Positions 21,577 to 34,076 of a stretch of DNA of 64,000 bases are shown in pieces (positions within the stretch are counted from its first letter, which is position 1; every line of letters starts with the position of its first letter). Source of the DNA: Notospermus geniculatus (taxonomy: Eukaryota > Nemertea > Pilidiophora > Heteronemertea > Lineidae); assembly GCA_002633025.1 (NCBI GenBank), contig NMRB01000427.1, forward strand, positions 224,459-288,458. The letters run 5' to 3'. Both the position numbers and the translations under genes were made by a program. The notes beneath the pieces are model-generated. The model had not been told where the DNA came from. It saw nothing but the letters and a program-made list of their open reading frames with translations, and ran no database searches.

Positions 21577-22417
21577 TTTAGGAAATACATGTAGTCATCA
21601 GACATGTCTGATGACATACAAGTGCCAGCATCATGTTGTTCATTGTCTAGCTCAGTATCTGTAACATAATTTACATGATAAAGTATATAAAGTCAATTTC
21701 CAGAATATTCAGCAAATTTTCGACCCCAACCGGGGTCTTCTTCAGGCTGGAGCTTTACAATCTGACACTCTAGAAAAGACTAGACTAGAGTCTTTTCTTT
21801 GTCGTGTCAGGTAACGTGAATAAAGATTACACTCGACATCTACACGGCCTTGAAGATTATTATTTGAATCAAGCCTGTAGTGAGATGAGGGACCACATTG
21901 TCATGATTGTAGGGTACAAATAAATCAAAGAAGGGGATTCAGTTCACAACAATGACAAGTGTTTCACTTTTGGCTTGTGATGAAATAATCAACACTAGCG
22001 GGATATGCCTGGATTTTCTATAAAATTTTATATCGAATTCAGTCTCCAACGCACGGGCAAAGCCTCCAACATTAATTTAATACCAGTGCATTGTGTTCAG
22101 TTGACCCGATATAATTTTATTGCTAGGCGCTAGATGGCGGCAGCTGACGGCGCAAAAACCACGCAATCGAGGCAATCGAGTTATTCGTTCCGCTTACTCG
22201 GGTAGGCCACGTGTTGATTACCGTAAGCTGTTGCCACCTATCGCCTGGAAGTCACATTATCGTTTGGATTTGCACTCATGCGCCGGTGGTTGGAGAATGT
22301 GTCCTTGTGTGCTGGAGATTGAATTTCGATCGTCACCGTCAGCTGCTGCCACCAAACGTCGAACCTGTTATCAATATTTGATTCGGACATGCATCATCTG
22401 ATGACTGATGATCTGGA
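21577..22417. repeat. Repeat block A, copy 1 (haplotype with insertion)
   Basis: About 840 bp nearly identical to 22979-23822, with small indels (for example TCTTTTCTTTG against TCTTCTTTG) and single-base changes. It ends in GATGATCTGGA directly before the transposon at 22418. It also contains a canonical AATAAA (21819-21824), 280 nt after the NEPRO stop, which may serve that gene. Confidence 0.85.
21819..21824 (+). promoter_or_regulatory. Candidate poly(A) signal for NEPRO
   Basis: First AATAAA downstream of the NEPRO stop codon (21539). It lies in repeat block A, so its use by the gene is only suggested by distance. Confidence 0.4.
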
Positions 22418-24198
22418 CACAGGAACTTGTACCGTTAATTACGGGGGTCCTACCCCCTATATATATAATACAGACAAGGAATGAAACACCTGCCTTTTCC
22501 TGTACATGAATATACCCCTATGTCAGATGACCTAGTACACCAAGTTTCGGTCTGATTCGACTCTTAGCGTGGCCACCAGGTGGCAGAAACTCAAACCACA
22601 AAAAGTGCAATAACTCCTGAACTAATGAGTGGATCACCCCCAAATTTTTTATCATAGGTGAATCTGCTGAGGGTACATTACATATATAAAGGAGTTTTGG
22701 TTTGACCTACTTTTCAAGGTCACAGAGGTCAAAGTTCAAAATTTTGCCTGTTGGTGGCACGTTTCGCAAGTGCTTGGGCTATTGACCTGAAACTTGGTAC
22801 GTATACACCTCTATGCCAGATGACCGATGACACCAAGATTCAGTCCGATTCGATTCTTGGCTTGGCCACCAGGTGGCCAAAACCAAAGCTCAAAGCCTAG
22901 TAGCATTTCGATTTTACGTTTGTCATTTGTTCTTCTGGTACGTTCACACAGGTGAGCACATGGTCCATGGACCATTTCATTTTTAGGAAATACATGTAGT
23001 CATCAGACATGTCTGATGACATACAAGTGCCAGCATCATGTTGTTCATTGTCTAGCTCAGTATCTGTGACATAATTTACATGATAAAGTATATAAAGTCA
23101 ATTTCCAGAATATTCAGCAAATTTTCGACCCCAACCGGGGTCTTCTTCAGGCTGGAGCTTTACAATCTGACACTCTAGAAAAGACTAGACTAGAGTCTTC
23201 TTTGTCGTGTCAGGTAACGTGAATAAAGATTACACTCGACATCTACACGGCCTTGAAGATTATTATTTGAATCAAGCCTGTAGTGAGATGAGGGACCACA
23301 TTGTAGGGTACAAATAAATCAAAGAAGGGGATTCAGTTCACAACAATGACAAGTGTTTCACTTTTGGCTTGTGATGAAATAATCAACACTAGCGGAATAT
23401 GCCTGGATTTTCTATAAAATTTTATATCGAATTCAGTCTCCAACGCACGGACAAAGCCTCCAACATTAATTTAATACCAGTGCATTGTGTTCAGTTGACC
23501 CGATATAATTTTATTGCTAGGCGCTAGATGGCGGCAGCTGACGGCGCATAAACCACGCAATCGAGGCAATCGAGTTATTCGTTCCGCTTACTCGGGTAAG
23601 GCCACGTGTTGATTACCGTAAGCTGTTGCCACCTATCGCCTGGAAGTCACATTATCGTTTGGATTTGCACTCATGCGCCGGTGGTTGGAGAATGTGTCCT
23701 TGTGTGCTGGAGATTGAATTTCGATCGTCACCGTCAGCTGCTGCCACCAAGCGTCGAACCTGTCATCAATAGTTGATTCGGACATGCATCATCTGACACT
23801 GTCTGATGACTGATGATCTGGATGACCATGAATATGATCATGATCATGAACATGATGATGAAGATGACAGGGCTTCAAATGTAGGCCTAGGCACTGATAC
23901 AGTGTAGTGGCCAAGGCGTAAAGCTACTAGGCCCCTGTTAGACTTAGAGCCTAATGTAGGCCTAAGGCTATGCACCATGCCCATCATCATGGCTAGCCTA
24001 GGCTAGGNATGGATGGATTAGAACGCCATTGTTTGTGGATTAAAAGTGAATATGACCGTGAAAACGGTGTTTAATCGACGGGACATCGGATCATTCCTAG
24101 GCCTATTCATGTACAGGAAAAGGCAGGTGTTTCATTCCTTGTCTGTATTATATATATAGGGGGTAGGACCCCCGTAATTAACGGTACAAGTTCCTGTG
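22418..24198. mobile_element. DNA transposon-like element with ~95-bp TIRs, split by a mis-inserted haplotype copy
   Basis: Left end CACAGGAACTTGTACCGTTA and right end TAACGGTACAAGTTCCTGTG are long inverted repeats of about 95 bp (22418-22512 and 24104-24198). ATCTGGA lies directly outside both (22411-22417, 24199-24205), a 7-bp or possibly 8-bp duplication. The CA start and duplication length are hAT-like. The left half has two diverged copies of a ~90-bp unit with GGCCACCAGGTGGC (near 22571 and 22865). No transposase frame is visible. The middle, 22979-24007, does not belong to the element: it is a second copy of the flanking DNA. Confidence 0.7.
22979..24007. repeat. Repeat block A-B, copy 2, carrying the empty insertion site
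   Basis: Bases 22979-23822 repeat 21577-22417, and 23816-23990 repeat 24199-24380. The two parts join through a single GATGATCTGGATGACC, with no transposon between them: the intact pre-insertion site. The copy ends at the single N at 24008. Confidence 0.85.
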
Positions 24199-24439
24199 AT
24201 CTGGATGACCATGATCATGATCATGAACATGACATGATGATGAAAATGACAGGGCTTCAAATGTAGGCCTAGGCACTGATACAGTGTAGTGGCCAAGGCG
24301 TAAAGCTACTAGGGCCCTAGGCCCCTGTTAGACTTAGAGCCTAATGTAGGCTAAGGCTATGCACCATGCCCATGGCCATGGCCCATGTGTCACAGTCACA
24401 CTGTGACACAGTCATGACAGTGTCGATGTCAGTAGGCCT

Positions 24440-24770
24440 AGGCCTACCGGTAATGGAAACATCCTGGAAACCATGTCATAGTAGCCTAGGCCCGAGGCCT
24501 AGTGCTTGACGCTTGTGTTGAACTGATTAGGCTACTGTACCGACCGGTGGTAGGCCTACCAGTTAGGCCTATAGGCCTAGGCNGGCCCGAGGCCTAGTGC
24601 TTGACGCTTGTGTTGAACTGTAGGCTACTGTACCGCCCGGTGGTAGGCCTACCAGTTAGGCCTAGGCCTATCGGATCGGTACTGCTGCTAGGCCTAGGCC
24701 TACCGGTACCGGTACCGGTAGGCCTAGGCGGCAGGCCTAGGCCTAGGCCTATATGTTTATTATCGGCAGA
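24440..24770. repeat. GGCCTA-rich palindromic tract with an unmerged overlap at the N
   Basis: The tract is built mainly of TAGGCCTA, CCTAGG and CCGGTACCGG words. About 90 bp before the N (24489-24580) recur after it (24584-24669) with a few differences (GACCGG against GCCCGG, and a 4-base indel ATTA near 24526). It lies just upstream of DHX57, so it may overlap that promoter. Confidence 0.7.
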
Positions 24771-24823
24771 TGCTTTGTTGTTTACAGTCGGTGTCATTGT
24801 GAGGCCCTTAGCTGAAGTGAAGA

Positions 24824-27800
24824 ATGAGTCAGTCAGTAAAGAGAAGGGGCGGAAAGCCCAACCGTGGAGGTGGCAGGTTCAACAAACCTAATGCAAGAGG
24901 TCGTGGAGGACGTTCAGGATTTAGCAAGAAAGGAGCCACCGCTGCGTATGATGAAGGAGGATCACTTGTTATGTCGAGTCAGATGAACGACTCTGGCAGG
25001 TGAGGGGAAATCAGGCCTTTTCCTGTAAAAAACACAGGGGTGCCAAAAAATGCGCCTCTCAACTCTCACCTTTACCCCTAGGCGTGCTTTTTTTCATCCA
25101 ACAATTCTTCCACCTAAGTAATATGCTACATTTTTCCATATTTTGTTTGTTATCACTTGTCATTGAATGTCTTATCACTGTATACTCACACTTGGTGGAG
25201 GGTTGTAACCCAGCCTATCTATCCCTAGCTTAACGCTAGTCACTCATGTCACTCTCTGTCCTTAAGCTGCATGCGAGGCGTGCGAAATTCAAATTGCATT
25301 AAGTACAAGGGGTGCGTTTTTTTGGCGCACCTTTTTTTGTCGTCAATGCTGGTTAACTTCATCTTGACAGAAACAACAGACAAACAATATTCTGTTCTTG
25401 AAATTTCAGTCAGCCGAAATCCTTCAGTTCACGTCCAAAAAGCAAAGTCAACATGCAAAAGTTGTTCATGAGTAATGAAACCCAGGAGATGATACGTGAT
25501 ATTCTGTCTCAGATTCACACAGATGAAATTACAAGGTGAGGAATTTCAGAAGAATCCATAGGTTACATATCACTAATGTTTAAAAAGCGGCCATATTTCG
25601 ATGGTTTCTGCAAAGGGACTCGAGCTATATCACTTTTTTATTGCCTTTTCAGTGAAGATGAAGAGGAATACAAAGAAATCGACAGCAGGTATGAAGACCA
25701 GTATTGGATAAATGATTCGAAGCTGGTCATAGAGAGTACCCACGTAAATGAGGCAACCAGCAACAGTGGGGAGGAGAAGAGACCTGAGGAAATTTATGGC
25801 TATGGATTGAAAAAACTTCAACGGTAGGTCTTCTTGACTGTATGGGCAAAGTTCCACAATGAAACCTTTTGTGCAGAAGGTGTGTCTGTGCTTTGTACTT
25901 AGTTTGACAGAATAACAATAGGATACAGTTCACTATTTCTTCTTTTTCAGATATGGATTTGATAAGACACGGTGTGTTGATGCTTTGAAACAGACCGAAG
26001 GTGACATAGGCGCATCCTTGGAACTCCTCCTGCAAAGATTGGCTGAAAAGTTTGTTAAGACGCCTGAGGGCGTTGAGTATACGTGGGAAGAGATACAGGA
26101 ACAGCGGCAAGAAGAAATGATGGCACTGGAATCCATATACGGTGATGCTTTCAAGGAAAAAATTGTCGACCGAGTTTGGGCAATTAGGTTAAAACTTGAA
26201 GGTTTGAATGAACTTATTCACAGCAGGGATGAAGCTGCTAGGCAGAAAGCCCGTGAAAATATTCCAGTGGACAATAGAGAAGTTTGCAGATTCTTCTTAC
26301 GTGGACATTGTAAGTTTGGGCAGAGGAACTGCAGATACAGACATGTGCTAGAGAAAGATAATTGGGCGCCTCAGACTCCTGTTACTGTGAGTGAGGAGGA
26401 GATGTATGAAGTCGAAGTGCGCTTCCCCAAGGATAACATGTATCCATTTCAGTGTCCATTGGTTGGCTTCTACAGTACAAATGATAAACTTGCTAGTCAT
26501 ATCTGTCTCAATTTGTCTTGTCGACTTATGCAAGAAGCGGAGACCCACGCTCAGGATGGTTTACCTGCTGTGTTTTCTATCGTGTCCTTATTAGAAAACT
26601 CAAATGAACTACAGGATATCTTCAGTCTTCCTAGACATCCATTAAGCTTCCCAGAACCTGTGATAACGAATAAAACTGCTGCTAAGAGAGACAAGATCAG
26701 TCGTGTAAGTCCTGGTGCTTGTGAGGTTGATGATGCAGTCACGAAAGAAGGCCAACCTGTCGACCAAGATGATGAAAGTAGCGAATCTGATAGTGAGGCT
26801 GAAGCAGGACAATCGCCACCAAAGAAAATCAAGAACAGGCCTTCAGGACCACCACGTTTGTCTCCTGCAGAGATCTTGAAGGAGGATAAACATCTCAAGT
26901 CTCACTTCCAGAGGAAGAAGACACATAAGTCCTACTTAAAAATGCAGGAGACGAGACAGAAACTGCCTGCGTGGAAAAAACAGGATCGGATCTTGAATCT
27001 TGTGAAGAAAAATCAGGTTACTGTTGTCAGCGGAATGACTGGGTATGTAGTTTCTGTTTCCCTTCGACATTCCACGTGTGGAGCAAGTTCATTTTCCAAG
27101 TTCCAACACTAAATCTTGTTTTTGACTGGAGATTACATGATGCAGTAGCAGTTCCAATGACTCCGATACAGGACTGAACCAATGAGCTTGTCGGGTCTGT
27201 GCACATACCGAATACTCAGTTCTTAAAATCAGCTTTTTCTTCAAGGTGTGGTAAAACCACTCAAGTACCTCAGTTTATATTGGATGCCTACCTCCTGTCA
27301 TCCAATCCAAACCTATGCAACATCATCTGTACACAACCTAGAAGAATCTCAGCAATGGCAGTTGCTGAACGTGTAGCAGAAGAGAGAAGTGAGAAATTAG
27401 GGGGAATCGTTGGCTATCAGATACGCTTAGAGTCTGTCATGGTAAGTTTTGAATATCCCCCCTCCCCATTCACACTCGGTAGGAGCAAAATATGGGAATG
27501 TCTTCCGGTGGAGAAAGAACCTTTTGTGAATGTTGCTTTTTCTTAACAGTCAAAGTCAACACGTCTGTTGTTCTGCACGACTGGGATCCTACTTCGAAGA
27601 CTGGAGAGTGACGCCAATCTGGATGGAGTGACTCACATTTTCGTTGATGAAGTCCACGAGAGAAGTGAAGATAGGTTGTTATCATATCCTACCTTATCTT
27701 GACATAGCACCTTGTAAATTGCGGACAATTACAGTATTCAGCATACTAAACGCACACACCTAAACTTGCAATACACTCTGCACGAATTCTTTTTACATCT

Positions 27801-30800
27801 TATTTCGCCTTTGCTTTCAGTGATTTCTTGATCATGGTTTTGCGTGACTTGTTGGTGAGAAGACACGATTTGAAGCTCATCCTGATGAGTGCAACTCTGA
27901 ATGCCGAACTTTTTTCAGAATATTTCTCAGGTTGTCCAGTGATTGATATACCCGGTAAGAGAAATTGTGGCCTTGACTACCGGTACAAGGTACATGTACC
28001 TATTTCATGTATACAGTGTACCCATGTGATCTAGAGGGGGACTCTATCTCTATGACAGCGTAGGTCCTCTGGGGGACTCCGGTTTCCTCCCACATGACAC
28101 ATAAATCACCGGTCTTGGCTAAAGAGCCAACAATGAGCCAAGTTGGAGCTCAGAGCTCTCAATCAATCATTCTAAAACTTTGATACACTTCTGATCATTA
28201 TTTGTGACCCGGCACAGGAAAATGAGTCGGAATGCGCACAGAAGAAGAATGAAGATGACACCAGACAACAGTTACAGAAATCGACAAAGTCAAATTTCAC
28301 AATGGGCAAACAATCCTGAAATCAATAAACCGTGCGTGTCACCTTGGACATGTTGGGTCTTCTTCTGTGCGCATTTTGACTCATTTTCCTGTGTCGGGTC
28401 ACATTTGGTATCAAGTATGGGCATGAGATTTGGATTGCTTTTGTCTTGTTTTCCAGGGAAGACCTTCCCTGTTGATCGCTTTTTCCTTGAGGATGTGATT
28501 GAAGAAACGGGGTAAGAAAAAAGTCTTTAAAATTTATTTGCCAGTCAGAGCCAGTTGAATCATCTGCACCTGTCACCAGGTTGTAGGTTTGATTTCAGCT
28601 CAAATCCATTCTTCAGACAAGACAGGACGTCTCTTTGACGGTGCAAATTTTCTTCATCCTGTCAACGAACATTGACGAAAGAGGATAGTGGAAATGTATT
28701 GCCTGTGGTGTTCGACTCTTGATTTGATACTGTCAGTTCATTATCCTGCAATGTGCTCATGTTCTATTGTGCTTACAGGTATGTCATGGAAGAGAGTTCT
28801 CCGTTTGCAAGACCAGTGAAGTATTCCAACTCGAGGAGATTTGAGGAGGATATCCATGAGGAGCTAGAGTCATTGTCACTAATGCCAAGGAATCCAATGG
28901 TCAAAGATACTGTGCAAGATCAGAATCTTCAAATCAAGGATTTGTTTGGAAGGTACTGTGGTAAGTTGACGAATTTGTGTTAGAATTAGAAGACGGTGCT
29001 TCACTTGTTTGTTACGGTAATCAAAACTACGATAGGCAAAATGCAATATTTAGATCGGATGGAAGTCAGTTGCTCTCTGTTCAGTATCTGAAGGTTAGAG
29101 AAATTAATATGTGACAGAGTTTGGAACACCAATGCTTTGGCAGAAACTAACTCCAATTCTAATTCGTTATTCTCAGATTTCAAGAAATCGACTGTGAAAG
29201 TGTTAGCGACCATGGACTTTGACAAAATCAATTATGATTTGATTGAGATGCTGCTGGAGTGGATTGTGGAAGGACCACATGAGGTAAGATTTGATCATCA
29301 TTCATCACTGAATGTCCATTTATATTGTGATTACCCATTATTTTTCATTGTGAAACAAGAATGCGGCAAGTACCATTTGGTGCTCAAAATGTTGTAGTAT
29401 TCATATTGATTCTTTCACTGCTGCACATCAATACCCCCGTGTGCTGGGAATAGGCAAAAGATTAGTTCATGGCTTGAAGTGCAGTGCTAAGATGTCAGCA
29501 CTGTACAGGGACTACGGGGGTTAAGCAAACAACTTTTCCTTTTCACAGTATCCACGTGGTGGCGCTGTACTCATCTTCTTGCCCGGCTATGCTGAGATAA
29601 CTACAATGTATGAACAGCTGTTGTCAAACCAACTTTTTGGGAAGAAACAGAGGTAAGATGCCCTTACACGTTTCTACCAGTTGTAGTTCATTCATGGACC
29701 AAAGGGCTGCTAGACTCCCAATGTGTATTACTCTCCTTCATGGCCTTACATGTACTTATTCTTCATTGTAGGTTCTTGGTCATACCACTCCATTCATCTC
29801 TGTCCAGTGAAGAGCAGCATCTCGTCTTTAAGTAAGTCGTAAGTAGATTATTCTGCCTTTGTGCACATGCATTGACAATCCTATGTCCTAATGAATTGGC
29901 TGTTTTTCTAGCCGTCCACGTGAAGGGATCACGAAGATTGTTCTTGCCACCAACATTGCAGAGACCTCCATTACAATAGATGACATCATTTATGTGATTG
30001 ACGGTGGGAAAATGAAAGAAAAAAGGTAAAATTCTTTTACTATATTACCTACCGTTATTTATCAGTCCTAAGCATGTGACTGGTGTTCCTTGGTATAACA
30101 CTGGGCAAATATATATATTCATGTACTGTAAATTACCAAGGGTTGAAGTTGATGAATTTGGCATATTTTCCTTTAAAGGTATGATCCGTCCAAAAGTATG
30201 GAGAGTCTAGACATGGTGTGGGTATCACGGGCAAATGCCATCCAGCGGGAGGGACGCGCCGGCAGGGTGGCATCAGGCGTCTGCTTCCATTTGTTTACAT
30301 CTCACAGATTCACTCATCACCTCAGGGAACAACCTATTCCCGGTAAGAGACAAAAATAATGGGTTTGGCTGGATACAATGGAAACATCAGCACTTGTCGT
30401 CTGAGGGTGTGTGTTATTACCATGTTTGGCTTGTCTATTTTGTCTGTTTTACTGGAAGGAAGACTTTTGGTTACAGAAATCCAGAGGGCATCTCTTGAGC
30501 AGATCATGTTGAAGATCAAGATTCTTGATTTGTTCCAAGACTGTGATACTGAGGTACGTAGTCTCTTTAGTTGATGGACTTCAATGGTATTCATTCTGTG
30601 TAATGTTCACCAGGAAAATGAGGATCAGTCGAGGTGCACTCGGGGCCTATAATACGTTAAGTAGAAAGTTTGAATCCTGTCCAATACAGAGAGGATTCAT
30701 CAGAGAATGAATGCGATTTACAGGTTGTTCTCCAACGTCTTCTGGAACCTCCAAAACAAGAGAATATCCACTGTGCAATGAAACGTCTGCAAAGCTTGGG

Positions 30801-33198
30801 GGCGCTGGATGAAGATTGGGGCCTGACTCCCCTTGGATACCATCTTGCATTCTTGCCAGTGGACGTGAGGTAAGTTCACCACATTTACCTACTATATACA
30901 TTTTTAGCTCACTGGTGAGCTTACATGTATGTGATGAGAACTTGATGTGTGGTCCATTGCCCAAACATGTACATGTAGATGTAGGCCTATAACTCCGCTG
31001 GCTCTTCAATGAGATTAAGACGTACTTCGCAGTGAAAAGACATTCAGTGAAAAAAACATGCTTGGCCATTTTCAAGAATAGCAGTCCAAAGGTGATGTCA
31101 CCTGAGAGCAATTTCGCTCATCAACTGCAAAGTCTCCTCCCAGTCTCAGGTTGCATGCTTTTATTTTCAGGATCGGAAAGCTCATGTTATTTGGTGCTAT
31201 ATTCAGATGTCTTGATCCTGCCTTGACTATTGCTGCTAGTCTGAGTTACAAGTCTCCCTTTGTAAGTGTGCCTTTGTGTACTGTACATCATGAAATGAGA
31301 GCTTCAATACTTTCCGTGCCTTGATTTGATACAAACTCTGTTGGATGCAAATGTGATGGCCTTTGTACTATTAACATTGTTTAAATTTTACTAGGTGTCT
31401 CCATTTGATAAGAGGGACGATGCAACAAAGAAGAAGCTAGAATTTGCTACAGGCAACAGTGATCACCTGACTGTATTACAAGCATACAAGGGCTGGATCA
31501 AGGCTGGCAAAAATGGCAACTATTCAGCATATTGCTACTGCCAAGAAAACTACCTTTCAGTAAAGACATTTCAGGTGTGTATTTGGCATGGGTGGTTATG
31601 CCTCTACTGGCAAACCCTTGTGTTATCATGCGTAATTTTATGCTGAACAAAGGACTCAACTGTCTTTCAGATGTTGGCCAGCATGAAGCGACAGTTTGTT
31701 GAACTGCTTACAGACATTGGTTTCCTTAAGTCCAGTCTGACAGCTAGGGAGGTGGAGCGAGCTGCCAGGGATGGTGGGGATGGTGTACTTGAAGCTACAG
31801 GATTTGAGGTAAGAGAAGTTGTATGCGCGAGTACAGTATACCACGTACATTACTGGGATTCGAACCCACGTCTCCACATAAGGTCGAATCCCGGTACTGT
31901 CGTCAAGTGACCAGCAAGCAAACCTATGATTTCTGTATACCACATAATGTATGTACATGTATAACCACACAGCATCTGGGAACTCACTTGTCAGTGCTAC
32001 TGAATTCCCACATTATATGGCGATGAAAGTTCAATATTTTCCCTCTTCAGGCCAATTCAAATTCTGAAAATATCCGTCTAGTCCAGGCCATGTTATGTGC
32101 TGCCCTCTTCCCCAACATTGTACAAGTGATGACCCCGGAGCAGCGATATGCCGAGACAGGAGTTGGTGCTGTGCCAAAAGCACCAAAACCAGAAGATCTC
32201 AAGTTCAAGACAAAAGCTGATGGATATGTAAGTATGAATCCTATGCCCAATGGCTCTTGTTGAGCTCAGCTTCCATTAACAATTCCTTTGTTAATCAAAA
32301 GAATACTAGTACGGTATGATCATGCTCTTTCCAATTTGTATAGGTTCATATCCATCCCTCGTCTGTGAACTTCCAAGTGCGTTACTACGAAAGTCCCTAT
32401 CTGGTATACCATGAGAAAGTTAAGACATCCAAGGTAAGCAACTACAGTATATAACATTCGGTGATGTTGCATCTGCTTCTATTTGAAGGAAATTTCATGT
32501 GTTGGCCTGGTGTCACAAAATTGCCGGCTTTGGAACCATCTGTTTACATGTACTATGTAGGCCTACCCGAGTTCGCTCATACTGTTTATGACAGCACATT
32601 CTCAAGCACTAGCTGTCTCTGAGACAGCTAGGCTAGATGTACATGTACATGTCTTTGGAGTAGGCTTACATGTACAGTTAACTACATGTACATAATGTAG
32701 AATGCAAGTTATCATACTGATTTTCGGCTCCTTCTTCAGGTATTCCTTCGAGACTGCAGCATGGTCTCCCCATACTCTTTGGTACTCTTTGGTGGAGGAA
32801 GTGTCTCCATTGATTTGGATCGTCTCCAGTTCATTCTGTCTCTTGATGAGGGCTGGATAAGATTTCAAGTCCAGTCTTTGCAGGTGGGTGGTGTTCCCTT
32901 AGACGGAAATGCAGTCAGGCTGGCTGGGTTCACATTGTAGTACACTGTTCTGCCATGACTCATCCCTCAAGGAAGGGTTCATCAAGTGCATAAATTGCAG
33001 CCCCTCCCCCTCTCGAAAGAGTGTCAAAATCAAATTGCTCTCTTGACATTACAGGTAGCTGAACTCATTCGGGAATTGCGGCAAGAACTTGACCAGATGC
33101 TCGAGGACAAGATAGAGAATCCCGACATAGATCTCTGCCTGTGTCCTAAGGGAAACATGATCATCAGTGCCATCATGAAACTTGTCAGTACACCATGA
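24824..33198 (+). CDS. DHX57: Putative ATP-dependent RNA helicase DHX57; 23 coding exons, complete
   Basis: A DEAH-box helicase with extra N-terminal modules. Exons: 24824-24999, 25410-25535, 25653-25823, 25951-27042, 27246-27441, 27550-27674, 27821-27954, 28457-28511, 28779-28960, 29177-29283, 29549-29652, 29772-29831, 29912-30025, 30179-30342, 30477-30553, 30724-30869, 31171-31261, 31395-31574, 31671-31808, 32051-32227, 32344-32433, 32740-32883, 33055-33198. They total 3993 nt, 1330 aa (human 1386), all in phase. In order: Gly/Arg-rich N-terminus (KKGATAAY), UBA ([20 protein letters not shown], about residue 158), RWD-type region interrupted by a CCCH finger ([20 protein letters not shown]), Walker A GMTGCGKTT (519-527), DEVH (620-623), SAT (652-654), [10 protein letters not shown], motif [10 protein letters not shown] (903-910), HA2 ([16 protein letters not shown]) and the OB-fold C-terminus. 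The finger is C-X7-C-X6-C-X3-H, one residue longer in the middle spacing than the human sequence as I recall it. The Walker A glycine codon is split by an intron. Confidence 0.97.
28204..28411. mobile_element. Short MITE in a DHX57 intron, GTGACCCGG ends
   Basis: GTGACCCGGCACAGGAAAAT at the left and ATTTTCCTGTGTCGGGTCAC at the right are about 50-bp imperfect inverted repeats, both containing TGCGCACAGAAGAAG. ATTT occurs outside both ends and may be a 4-bp duplication. The terminus resembles 2655-2864. Confidence 0.65.
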
Positions 33199-33447
33199 TG
33201 TATGCAAGGAGAGATTCAGGACTCGCATACAACTGTGAAGATCTTTTTTATGAACATTTTACCCAGTTCAGAGGTCGACTCATGGTTTCTGTATGCATGA
33301 ATACATTGTACATGTATCTTTACCTGCCAGGAGGTAGATTCCCAGGCCTGCATGTGGTCTTGGTATTCACTATCACGATGAGGACAGGATATTTTCTCCA
33401 CTTGCATGGTTGGAACTTGAAGCAGTGGAGGGGTGGTTGGGCAATGT

Positions 33448-33577
33448 GGGTCGTATTCATAAAGCGGTTCTATCATCAGAACCGTCTTAATAGGCCGATT
33501 CCAAGTGTGCTTCACCTGTACACTTGGAACCGGCCTAAGACGGTTCTAACGATAGAACCGCTTTATGAATACGACCC
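33448..33577. mobile_element. Foldback MITE, copy 2
   Basis: The best preserved of the three copies: GGGTCGTATTCATAAAGCGG ... CCGCTTTATGAATACGACCC. The arms are nearly perfect for 55-60 bp apart from a small indel (TTAATAGGCCG against CTTAGGCCG). TGT lies directly outside both ends (33445-33447, 33578-33580), a possible 3-bp duplication. Confidence 0.8.
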
Positions 33578-33917
33578 TGTGAGTCTATTTCAATCAATAC
33601 TTGTCAATCTTGCACACTACGAAATTGTTTGAAATATATCCTTTTCTTAAACTGGCATTCGTATCTGTTCTTTCCATTGAATCATGATGTCATGATGTGT
33701 TGTAAAGGGCGGTCTTCACTGCTACTACATGTACACTACTACTATAATAATTCTCAGCTCCACTGTTGGCATTCAACCTGTCCCGGACTGGGGCAGAACC
33801 AGTGCGTCCCAAGATGGTGCTCACCCTCAATGTCATGTCGAGATGTCCTACATGTGTGTCCAGAGGCTGGCCATTGTCAGTTCATAACACCAGCTGCCAG
33901 GGACCTTTTAAGGAATT

Positions 33918-34076
33918 GAACCCGAGGCGGAGGACCTCTGTTGAGTATCCCAAACACTCGAGGGTGGAGCTAAAACGCAGTCCAAACCCGAGGCGCTTCG
34001 CCGAGGGTTTGGACGAGTTTTACGCTCCACCCGAGAGTGTTTGGGATACTCAACAGAGGTCCGACGCCGAGGGTTC
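33918..34076. mobile_element. Palindromic foldback element with AATT duplication
   Basis: A 159-bp element whose halves are inverts over about 70 bp: GAACCC...GAGTATCCCAAACACTCG at the left and the reverse complement at the right, both including GGACCTCTGTTGAG. AATT flanks both ends (33914-33917, 34077-34080). The turn is short (near GAGGCGCTTCGCCGAGG), so the RNA would form one long stem. Confidence 0.8.

Noticed and set aside
31840-31925. tRNA-like B box on the minus strand in a DHX57 intron (GGGTTCGAATCCC)
   Set aside because: No matching A box at the right distance and no cloverleaf. At most a decayed SINE fragment.
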